From: Mesorhabditis belari
Lineage: Eukaryota; Nematoda; Chromadorea; Rhabditida; Rhabditidae
DNA length: 64,000 nt
Assembly: GCA_958450365.1 (NCBI GenBank)
Contig: CAUEEP010000728.1
Coordinates: 1,426,001 to 1,490,000 of the forward strand
Reading direction: 5' to 3'
This document shows positions 31,792-41,591 of the stretch, piece after piece. Numbering within the stretch: position 1 is the first letter of the stretch; every line of letters begins with the position of its first letter. The notes under the pieces are model-generated. The model made no database searches and had not been told where the DNA came from. It worked only from the letters and a program-made list of their open reading frames with translations. A program made the translations under genes and the position numbers.

Positions 31792-34700
31792 ATGAAAATA
31801 AAGATTCCTGTGATTTTGAAATCGATTTGGAATCGATTTCACGATATTCTCATTGCTGTTATTATAGCCGCCAGTTTGAATGGTATGTGAGAAAATCGAG
31901 GCGAATTTTGTGTTCAACAGATCGCTGAACACTTATTTGAGTCAAGTTCAACGATATATTTATTAAAAAATGAACTAAAATGAAGAGAGTAACGGATAAC
32001 GTTCTCACTGAAACTACTAGATAGTCTTACTAGATAGATTTTACTAGATAGATCTTACTATTGGGTTGGTGAATTGAAAACTGCCGGCTATTGTCATTGA
32101 GCACTTTCTTCAAAAGAAACCCATTTGGTGTCAATGGAAAAGTTGTAGAAATCAAAAATGAAGCTTATATCCAAATTTCCAAAAAGATACACTTAGTAGT
32201 TTCGCTTAAAATGTTTTGTGAAATTCAAGTTTTGTGAAAATTCATAAATTTGGCATTTCTTGAAAACCAGTTTTTGAATGTTTCTGAAAATTTGGCTATA
32301 AGCCTAATTTTTGATTCTCTACAACTTTTCCATTGACACCAAAATGGGTTTCTTTTGAAGAAAGTGCTCAAACTGGGACATCTCCAGTCCTCGATTTTTG
32401 AGTCTCACACTTGTCTCACACATAAACCAAAATCCTACTACGAAAGAGGAATCCGCAAATTGCCTGTAAAATGGGCAGAAATCGCCAATAATAATGGAAA
32501 TTATTTGGAATGAATTGATCGTTTTATGTTGAATAAATTTTAGTTCAAAGTCCCGCAGTTTTCAATTGAATTCAGCAAAACTGACTCGCTCTAAAATAAA
32601 TAGCCTTGTTGGGGAACTTTTGGCGCATTCCCCATACGGTCCGGACCTCGCCTCTTTTGATTACTATTTATTCCGGATCATGAGTAATGAGCTTGCGGGA
32701 GAACACTTCGATTCGGAAGAAGCAGTCAGAAATTGGCTTTGAGTTTTTCGATTCAAACCAAAACCAAACCTACTACGAAAGAGGGGTACTTGTGGAGTAT
32801 CCGGGGGGGTCTTTCAATGATCCTGGAGAAAATGGCGCATCACGTGGTTCCCCGGATACTCCACAAGTACCGAAAGAGGAATCCGCAAATCGCCTGTAAA
32901 ATGGGCAGAAGTCGTCAATAATAATGGAAATTATTTGGAATGAATTGATGGTTTTGTAAAGAAATATTCTTCCCGTGCTTGGTACTCTTCACTCTTCACA
33001 CGTTATTTCTTGTTTCGAGATATCTGATCTCACTTGAACTAAAAAACACTTTGTTCAATAGCCGACTGACTCGGAATCTTTGGGCTCTCACTTGAGCAAT
33101 TTTCACACAAGATCGACAATTGAATTAAAAACGACGATAAAAACAGAAACAATTTCGTTCTAATTAGAACACAACTTTCACACAATGAGAGGAAAGCAGA
33201 AAGAAATGAAAGATAACAAAAACAAAATGAACAACAGTTGCCTTATATAGGCTTTAACTCAGCTCTTAATTTTAAAGATACTCAGCTAACAAGCTACAAA
33301 ACAATAAATGATTTGGGGCGTGAAATAGAATGAAGGCGCACCGATTTCCTCAATATTTTTCCAATTTTTAGGCTGCCAGAGTTAGGTAACTTTTGAATAA
33401 ATTTTATTTCAAAGTTCGGCAGTTTTCAATTCACCAACAACACAATAGATAGTTTTAGGAATCTATTGGGCGTTGGCGTTTCTCGAGAGTGAACCATGGA
33501 GATATGTTGGAGAGAGTCAATGGCATGGAAATCTCGGAATCGATATCGATTTCTCAATATACGCGCCAATCGTTCAATACTTGCAAGCAATTCAGAACTG
33601 GGTGAATAAGGCAAACATTTCTTTTGTAGAAATGGCAAGATTATAAACAACTAGATACAAAAGTCTTTCAAAAGTGAGAATTCGAAAACCTTTCTCGCAC
33701 TTGATGAGATCTGTTTCGAGGTCGGAGATTCAAATCCTTTTCAATTCAAATTCAAATCCACATCTCTTGATAGACTCCTTGTATCTCTCGAGTTTATGGT
33801 TTATAAGTATTTTCTAGACTATTGCTCTCACTATGCTCACTGCTCCAGTTGCTGCTTTTTTCGCCGCAACCAACAATCGATTGGCTCTGCCGATCAGGTT
33901 CGATCACGATCAGCGTTTCTCTTATCAATCGTGTACAAAACCTAGTTATTAGGTTAAGAAAAAAGGTCTGACTCAGCTGCGAAAAGGAGTCTTGCACTTT
34001 GAGTTGGTTCCGGAGTGGTACTTCGATCAGATCTAAAAGCTTGCAGATCGATGGCAGAAAGTCGTAGATGATGGGTTATACTTTGATGAATAATTGTTAT
34101 TATTTTTGTTTTATAAGTGTTTTTAAAGTGTTGAGTCAGGCATTTTTGCTGAACCTAGATAAAAAGTGACAAAGAAGTATATCATTTTAAAATGAAAATA
34201 TCGTATTCTTTCTAAAGGGTTGCCTAAATTCTTTGAAATCTAGAAAAGCGCTTATCAGAACCTATCGATGTGGGGTCGGAAAATGTAGCTGACGATGAGA
34301 TCTTGTGGGGGACTTGAGTGTTGGACTTCTGGGGAAAACTTGGAAACTGTAAAATAGTGATCAACTCGGCTCAGCGGGAAATATTAGAGAAATAGATCAG
34401 TCTGATCTACCAGCCTAACCTGGAATAATATACCGTCTTCTCTCTAATAGTAGTATACCCTGAGCGTCGCCTAAATTCCTCGAAATCTCGAGAACCGCTT
34501 ATCAGAACCTATCGATGTGGGGTCGGAAAATGTAGCTGACGATGAGATCTTGTGGGGGACTTGAGTGTTGGACTTCTGGGGAAAACTTGGAAACTGTAAA
34601 ATAGTGATCAACTCGGCTCAGCGGGGTGCCCAACTATTAGAGAGAATATGGCAAGCATAAACGAAATGAATTAGTAAAAGTTTTTATGTATAACATACCT

Positions 34701-37656
34701 TTTAGGCTTCTCGCAGTCGCCATGAACGTAAATCGATTCGTTTACGCTTTTTGCTACACAATCTTTCACAACATTTGTGGCTTGAAATCAAAAGCTCTCA
34801 AGTGAGTGGAATCCCCAGAATTTTCATTTCATTTTTAGAATCACTTGCTCACGAAGAGTTTCTGATTGGCTGTATGTTCCGATTAAATACAAAATTCTCT
34901 ACGCTTCCCAGTACTGTCAAGCAATCATTTCGATCAGGTAAACAAAGGAAAGCAATGAATTTTTTGTTTAAGTTCCGTATTCGAATTTTAAACCCTTACA
35001 AATATCATTATACATTTTCAGCCGTTTCATGGCGTTGGCTTTTGATGGAGTGTACTTTCGTTACACTATCCGTTTGCCATTTCTTCAACTCTTCCTGCCA
35101 TATTTGCTTCATTTTGGCATCGCAATTGTCACTGACAAATATTTGCGACTTTACGGTTTTCTGGGCTCGGAATGGAACACCGAGATTTATGATGTAAGCG
35201 AGGGATTGGATTACGAGACGCTGCTCCCTATCGCTTTCTTTATGCTATGTGGCTTGGATTTTGTGACAAATCGTAATCTAAAAATGGTTGGTTTCAATGA
35301 TTTTATGCTTTTTTTTATCTTAACAATACAGGGTGCGCCAAAAGTTCCCGTACTTGTATTTTCTGCATTTTTGGTAATTTTAGATAAAAGATACGATTTT
35401 AAAAGTAAGGAATTCGAATTCCTCGTGAAAAACTGATTTAGAAAACGTTTCTGGCTAATTTATAAGTGCAACACTATTTAAGACAAGTGACTGAGAAGAG
35501 GGTCCGCTCAGAGGCGCTTTGGTCGCACAGTTACAGTTACAGGGCACAGTTACAGGGCACACTTACAGGGCACACTTACAGGGCACAGTTACAGGGCACA
35601 GTTACAGGGCACACTTACAGGGCACACTTACAGGGCACAGTTACAGGGCACAGTTACAGGCCGTAACTGTGCCCTGTAACTGTGCGACCAAAGCGCCCCT
35701 GAGCGGACCCTCTTCTCAGTCACTTGTCTTAAATAGTGTTGCACTTATAAATTAACCAGGAACGTTTTTTAAATCAGTTTTTTCCGAGGAATTCGAATTT
35801 CTTACTTTTAAAATCATATCTTTTATCTAAAATTACTAAAAATGCAGAAAATACAAGTACGGGAACTTTTGGCGCACCCTGTAGAAAAATGCTAAGAAAG
35901 TTCTTGAATTGGTATAGTGAAGAGAATAGAAATAAATCTAGCTCTTTTTAGCAAAAAAAAACACAAATTATGCTTAATAAATTATTAAGTAAAGAGAAGA
36001 AAAGATTGATTGTAGTGCTAGAAATGATTAAAAAGTTTATTCAGCAAAAGAGTTATTTAACACATTCACGACGAGGGCATTTTGAGTGTACAGTCGCGTA
36101 GTCGTTAACTGTTTTACTGATAATTTATTGATAAACTAGTTTAACGCGTAGTCGTTAACGGTTTTATTGATAAACTAAAATATTATAGTCATTCGATAGC
36201 CCTGAATCTCCTCTTGAAAAAGAGTATAAAGTTAGCGAGAAATTGCTACGAAATAAATAATAAAAGCTTTTTTGAAAACTTGTGTTGACATGAAAAAATA
36301 ATCGTTATTAGTTATCGTTATTATTACGCGCACCGGCGGACCGTATTTTCGTGAATGTGTTAAAGAAAACTTTGTTTTTTTTCAGCGACAACAAGATGGT
36401 GTAGCCTCAAGAGCCGAGGTGTTACTGATGTGGGAGGTGGATGAGTCAAACATAAACACTCACACAAACAAATAACAATTTAGATGATTGCAAGTACTAT
36501 TGCTTATTTAGTAAAAACAATTGTTTCATCATTTATCGGTATTATCGGCAATATTCTCTTCGGATTTGGCATTTCGCTAATTTGGAGAACTTTTCGTGAT
36601 TTCGTTGAGAGTTTCGCTTTCACTTTCTTGTTGAGGTTTGATAAATTCGATTTTTTTCCATTTCAAAAACACAAAAACGTTTCTAATTCTCAATTTTAAA
36701 CCTAATTTCAATTTTTTAAAGGGGAAATAAACGAGTTACTAGAAGATTTGTTCAATCTATTTTTAAGTTTACATATCGAAGTGTGCAAAATAGCAGCCAA
36801 TACATTTTTTTATCAAACAATTTCAAGTAACTCAAATAGATTTAGAAAGAGAAAATTCTAAGCTATTTAAATATCATTTAAGCTTTTTAAATTTGATAAC
36901 TTTAAAACACACAAACTCGGGGAACAAGTTAACCCATTCGGAAACGTTCCGCACGATTGTGGACGACTGTGGGCACATGTTAACCCATTCGGAAACGTTC
37001 CGCACGATTTGCGAGCACGAAAAACTTTCAAAATTTCCTTTATTTTCAATATTTTTAATAAAATATATATAATTCTCTATTTTTCGATAGTAAATTCATT
37101 AGTTTTCATTCCATTCCGCATTCAGCATTTGAAAAAACAAAATTTTGCATGAAGAAAACTTTAAAAGACCCTATTTATTGTTCTAACCAAATAAATTTAC
37201 TATTAAAAGATAAAGAAATTTTATTAAAAAGAGATTGAAAAAATATTGCAAATCAAGCAAGTTTTGAAGTTTTTGGAGCTCGCAAATCATGCGGGACGTT
37301 TCCGAATGGGTTAACTTGTGCCCATAGTCGTCCACAATCGTGCGAAACGTTTCCGAATGGGTTAACTTGTGCCCATAGTCGTCCACAATTGTACGAAACT
37401 TTCCGCGCCACCTCTATGACCTCCCTTGATCCTATAGAAGATCTACTGTTTCACACAAAAATCTCTCACATTTCCTTTAGTGAAAATTCCTTAAACGCTT
37501 AATCGCAAATATCCAATTGTTATCTCTAGTTTCCTTGGGATTCTTTTCTTCCGAAAACGAGAGGAGAAGAAAGAATTTGTGCCCGAGTCTTCAGAGAAAA
37601 TGACATCAAGGAGAAGAGCGACAAAGAACTCAATGACCTCGTCCATCTCAAATTAA
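31792..37656 (+). CDS. probable serpentine (7TM) chemoreceptor
   Basis: Nine exons join in frame to about 365 residues, at roughly 31792-31882, 33459-33601, 33818-33897, 34706-34801, 34839-34937, 35022-35285, 36386-36436, 36484-36636 and 37537-37656. Hydrophobic segments include ILIAVIIAASLNGIYWALAF, TIALTMLTAPVAAFFAA, LLAVAMNVNRFVYAFCYTIF, YCQAIISISRFMALAFDGVY, LPFLQLFLPYLLHFGIAIV, MIASTIAYLVKTIVSSFIGI and GNILFGFGISLIW. NVNRF and SISRF resemble the post-TM3 NR motif of nematode receptors, and RQQDGVASRAEVLL resembles their third cytoplasmic loop. The tail is basic (FFRKREEKKEF) and Ser/Thr-rich. Length fits the family; the subfamily is not clear. The introns hold a mariner, a duplicated TA element, a Tc1-like fold-back and a piggyBac-like fold-back, yet the frame is intact. 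Confidence 0.65.
32061..33445. mobile_element. mariner-family element, decayed, with nested fold-back
   Basis: The ends TTGGTGAATTGAAAACTGCC and its inverse lie just inside TA dinucleotides at 32059 and 33446. A plus-strand remnant at 32610-32760 reads AHSPYGPDLASFDYYLFRIM and EHFDSEEAVRNWL, the C-terminal part of a mariner transposase, then stops. At 32098-32372 a 275-base fold-back (CACTTTCTTCAAAAGAAACC and inverse) is nested. Near 32765-32880 a GTACTTGTGGAGTATCCGGG segment occurs in both orientations. The N-terminal and catalytic parts are gone. Exon 2 of the host gene begins only 13 bases after the right end. Confidence 0.7.
34213..34650. mobile_element. two adjacent copies of a TA-type element in a receptor intron
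   Basis: About 150 bases (CGCTTATCAGAACCTATCGA through GTGATCAACTCGGCTCAGCG) occur at 34248-34372 and, almost identical, at 34497-34625. The second copy is bounded by TCTCTCTAATAGTAGTATAC and its inverse CCAACTATTAGAGAGAA, the terminal motif shared with the element at 47790. The first copy has eroded versions of both ends. Confidence 0.6.
35329..35881. mobile_element. 553-base Tc1/mariner-like fold-back element
   Basis: The ends CAGGGTGCGCCAAAAGTTCC and the exact inverse are flanked by TA on both sides. The arms extend about 180 bases (through TAAGGAATTCGAATTCCTCG and AAGTGACTGAGAAGAGGGTC). The centre is a run of about ten TTACAGGGCACA units. CAGGGTG(x)GCCAAAAGT is a typical Tc1/mariner-type terminus. 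There is no transposase. It sits in the intron after exon 6 of the serpentine gene. Confidence 0.85.
36933..37361. mobile_element. piggyBac-like fold-back with doubled TTAA ends
   Basis: TTAA-CCCATTCGGAAACGTTCC occurs at 36929 and again at 36980, each followed by GCACGATT. Their inverses end GGG-TTAA at 37310 and 37361. The ends resemble those of the element at 56101 (CCCATTCGAAAC, TTAA). The interior is AT-rich without coding sequence. It lies in the last intron of the serpentine gene. Confidence 0.7.
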
Positions 37657-37908
37657 AATTTCAACCTAATCAAGCCATAGAAGCTTTCGATTTTTTGTAG
37701 AGATTTTCAAAAATAAACACTTGTTATTGAGATTGCAAATCAACATTGACAACTCATTTTCATTTATCATTTGTAGGAAAATGGAAAAGATTTCACGTGA
37801 AGGTCATTTCCTTCATTCATTCATTCAGCTCATTCCTGTAACTTGTTCAAAGAATTGTCTATTTTCTTGGTTTTCTGAAAATCTTTCATAAGCAAAGAGG
37901 CTATTCTA

Positions 37909-38449
37909 TTAGGTTGTCCAATAAGTAATGCGTGTTTTGACACGACTTTCAAAATATCACAAAATTAACAAAAGAGAACTTTATTAATCGATATATTCTC
38001 CACAACAATCAACAACATTTCTCCATCGTCCGAGCAAAGAGTGAAGTCCGTCATAATAGAATGAAGCTGGTTTCGATGAGAAGAAATCGTCGAGCCATTT
38101 TTGCACCTCGTCAACACTTTTGACTCGTTTCCGTCCGCAAATCGTTTAAACCAGCGCTGGCACTGGCTGATTGAAATTGAATCCTCTCCAAATGCGGCAC
38201 AGATAGTTCGATGGCAATCCGCTGCAGTTTTACCTCGTTTGAAATCATACAGCATTGATGCGCGGACAACAAACTTTTTGTCTTTCATCTGCAAAACAAC
38301 ATAGCTATTATAAAACAAAGGCAAATGAATAAAATAATATATAAAAATAAACACAAGATGCTGATGATTAAAAAGAGCATATATTTGCTCGAAGCGATTT
38401 CGCAATAGTTTCGAAATAAGTAACACGCATTACTTATTGGACAACCTAA
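37909..38449 (-). mobile_element. 541-base mariner internal-deletion derivative
   Basis: The terminal repeats are 28 bases and perfect, beginning TTAGGTTGTCCAATAAGTAA, with TA on both sides. The minus strand encodes the N-terminal DNA-binding helix-turn-helix of a mariner transposase (FVVRASMLYDFKRGKTAADC, SISQCQRWFKRFADGNES). It then passes, after a frame change near 38110, to the extreme C-terminus (KWLDDFFSSKPASFYYDGLH, CCGEYID). The catalytic DD34D core is deleted. It lies between the serpentine receptor and the lectin gene. Confidence 0.85.
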
Positions 38450-38488
38450 TATTTAGAAATCTTATAATAAACTTTTTATCGCATAAAA

Positions 38489-40608
38489 ATGATCGCTGAA
38501 GAACTTCTTTTATTGCCTCAAAAGATGTGAGTTTAAAAACCTCAAAAATACTCAAAAATCGAATTTAGACCAGAAAAGAATTCGACTAAAACAATAAAAT
38601 GGCATGTTATTATTCTTTTTGTGTTTTTTTATTATATTGGATTGATCGTTGGTACTGCTGGCACATTTTGGATTGCAAAAAGGTAAATGATTGTGGGGAG
38701 AAGAAAGCCTAACTTCATTGTGATTCAACTTTTTCTTTTTACAGTCACTTCTCTCAGTTTGTCGACACAGAAAATTCTCGAATGAAACTGTGAGTATTCG
38801 GTTGAAAATACAGGTCTTTTAGAAGCTTAGAATTGTTTAGAATCGCTTAGAATCGTTTAGAATCGTTTAGAGTCGTTTAGAATCGTTTAGAATCGTTTAG
38901 AATCGTTTAGAATCGCTTAGAATCGCTTAGAAGCTCCATGATCCATGGATCATGGAGCGGCCTCATTTTCAGTGACGTTCTATTTCTATTTCTATTTCAA
39001 CTTCGGCCTTTCACGTATTTAAGTCCACTTGAACATGAAAAAGTTTTGAATTTTCGTAAAGCTTGCGTTTAAAATACAACATGCTGAATGCCCGTTCGTT
39101 CTTTTTTTTTTTTTTTTCTATATTCTATATTTCTATATTTCTATTTCTATTTCTATATTTCTATTTCTATATATAATTTCTTTATCTTATCTATCTTAGC
39201 TTTATCTAAAGCAATCAAGAAAAGCTTCAAGAAAAAGAGTTTTTTTGTTGCTTTGTTGCTTTTGTAGATTCTAAATCTTTCAGTTCTTTTTCCCGAATGC
39301 TAAAAGGAAATCTGAGCAAATGCGATGCCGAGAAGGGATTGTTGGAAAGTGAGAGGTGAGTGGAGGGAAAAGTTTTGAAACTTTTAAATGTTCATCTGGG
39401 AAGTTACTGTTACAGTCATAGAGCGAAAATGAAGACCAAGCTTGAAGGAATCCCTTCAACTGATTCGAAATGTCATTTCGCGTGGAGATACTTTAATAAC
39501 TTTTGCTATTACTATCAGGTTTTAATGGCTTTAACTGTAGGTTTTTCTAAGGAAAAGTTTCCAGGGTTTCACCAGAAATGCTCAAGGAGACATAGTGAAA
39601 TATGACTGGAAAACAGCCGAGTCGAACTGTGTGTTGTTGGGCGGACATTTGGTGTCAATTCACTCGTATGATGAGTTGAATTTCATGAAAAGTTGGTAGA
39701 CGAGATTCAAAGGAGAATTACAGTGAAAACTAGAGTTAAACCTCGTTAGTAACTCGTTAAACTTCGACAGTAGATAAACTTTGATAGCAAAGTGAAATTC
39801 GTAGTCCGAGAGCTGAACTAAAAGCTTTCCAGCCCAGACCCAGGCTAGAATAAACTTCTTCAAAATTGAGCGAAACCAGAACCAGAGCCAAACCAGAGCC
39901 AGAGCCAAACAGATTTTCACTTGTTTTAACTTCAAAACAATTTTTAAACAACAAGTTTTTGTTTAAGTCAAATTTTGTAAGCCATTTGTGCATACAATAT
40001 TTTTCTAATGCTATTTCCAACAAACAATTTAAATAACTAACGAGTTTGTGCTTTTTTGAACCCGTTGGTAAATCGATATTCTTTTGATGATTTTTCTAGC
40101 TAAACTCTAGCTATTGTATTCTTTTTATAGAGTTGATCATCCCGGATGTTGACATGAAATCGTTGAACCCGAAAGCGCTTCCTCATAATCCGTGTGCTTA
40201 CACCGAGTTCTACGTTTGGAATGGTCTGCACATCGTGAATGGAACAAGAAAGTTGAGTGATGGAAGTGCTGATGATTATCATGGAAATGGAGATGATTAC
40301 TCGCGTGGTCTCAACTATATGGTCAGCGGTTTGGTTTCAATCTTCAATCCTGTTTCCATACCAAACAACATCATTTGTATTTGATTTTTCTTGTTTTTGT
40401 AAGCCTTTGTAAGCTATTTGTGCCATTTGTAAGCCTTTGAAAGCCATTTGTGCCATTTGTAAGCCTTTGAAAGCCATTTGTGCATACAATACTTCTCTAA
40501 TACTATTTTCAGTTTTGCAACGATGATGCAAACGAGAACAACTATCACTATTATGGAGGTGGCAATCTGAACGCGAGATATGTATGCAAAAAAGCGGCAA
40601 ATAAATGA
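38489..40608 (+). CDS. type II membrane C-type lectin-like protein
   Basis: Exons at about 38489-38529, 38569-38681, 38745-38789, 39281-39356, 39416-39518, 39567-39691, 40131-40321 and 40512-40608 join in frame. After a short cytosolic head (MIAEELLLLPQKIPEKNSTK) comes a signal anchor, VIILFVFFYYIGLIVGTAGT. A stalk follows, then a CTLD beginning CHFAWRYFNNFCYYY and continuing KTAESNCVLLGGHLVSIHSY and EFYVWNGLHIV. It ends FCNDDANENNYHYYGGGNLN then RYVCKK. The disulfide cysteines and the WxG-like WNG are present. EPN/QPD and WND calcium motifs are not seen, so sugar binding is doubtful. It is adjacent to a second lectin gene in the same orientation. Surface or immune-type recognition is inferred. 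Confidence 0.78.
38820..38935. repeat. 10-base tandem repeat TTTAGAATCG
   Basis: About eleven units of TTTAGAATCG and CTTAGAATCG lie in an intron of the type II lectin gene, followed by the palindrome CTCCATGATCCATGGATCATGGAG. Confidence 0.8.
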
Positions 40609-40739
40609 AATGATCTGTTGACTACAAGAAAGAAATCATTTTCTAGTTAGTTGCTAGCTAGTAGTTTTTTCAGAAATACAGTTAGCCGCTGTACAAAAGT
40701 AAAAACATCATCATATGTGGAATGTTGAAACAAATTGCG

Positions 40740-40820
40740 AAACAAACAAACAAACAAACAAACAAACAAAACAAACAAACAAACAAAACAAACAAAACAA
40801 ACAAAACAAACAAAACAACA
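40740..40820. repeat. AAAC microsatellite
   Basis: About 80 bases of AAAC/AAAAC repeats follow the type II lectin gene. The rest of 40620-41590 is AT-rich spacer with no recognised element. Confidence 0.9.
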
Positions 40821-41591
40821 AATTGCGTGCAACGATCATTTCTAAAGTTTCTCCCCGTTCACGCAAAAAATGCAATTAATTAGCAGTGCAAAATGGGGAA
40901 ATGATGATTGAGAAATCTCTCTAAAAAAAGGAGCTCATTTTTAAGTGAATGATAGTGGCTCTTTGCTTTCCTTTTCCTTTTCCTTCAACTCATGATCTTT
41001 TCATCCATAAATTGATCACACTTCTTCATCTATGTTTCTTTGAATTTAGATTTTCTCCAAACAAAAGAAGCTATCTTTGCCCATTTCATTGATAATTCAT
41101 TTGAAATGAGAGAAAAATAATTGATCTCTGCCCCATCGTTTTGGTAGGGACATTGTAAAACTGAGAAAAATGAAGCAACACTGGGTATATTTTTGGTACT
41201 TGTTAACAGAATAACTTGAACCTCTCATAAATTTTCAGATATTCAGCTATCACTTTTCCAGACAATTCAATGTTTCAAAGTGCATTTGAGTTTAAAAATG
41301 AAAGTACAATTTCTAAATGTTTCTTTTTACAATGGTTATTGCAATGCACTAGAAACAGCTGTGTTTAGCAAAAAAACGAGCCGAGGAATAGATTTGTCTT
41401 GGTTGTCTTTCATAGTTTTCAATGATTTTCTTAAACTTAAACTAATCAATCTTCGTATTGTCACATAGATACTTGGGAATGGGTATACTAGGGAATGTGT
41501 TTGCTCGTGTTCTCGAAGACAAACAAAAGCGTTTACGTGCAATCGCTTTTACATTGCTACTATTCGACATTGCTTAGCTAAACGAAAAAAA

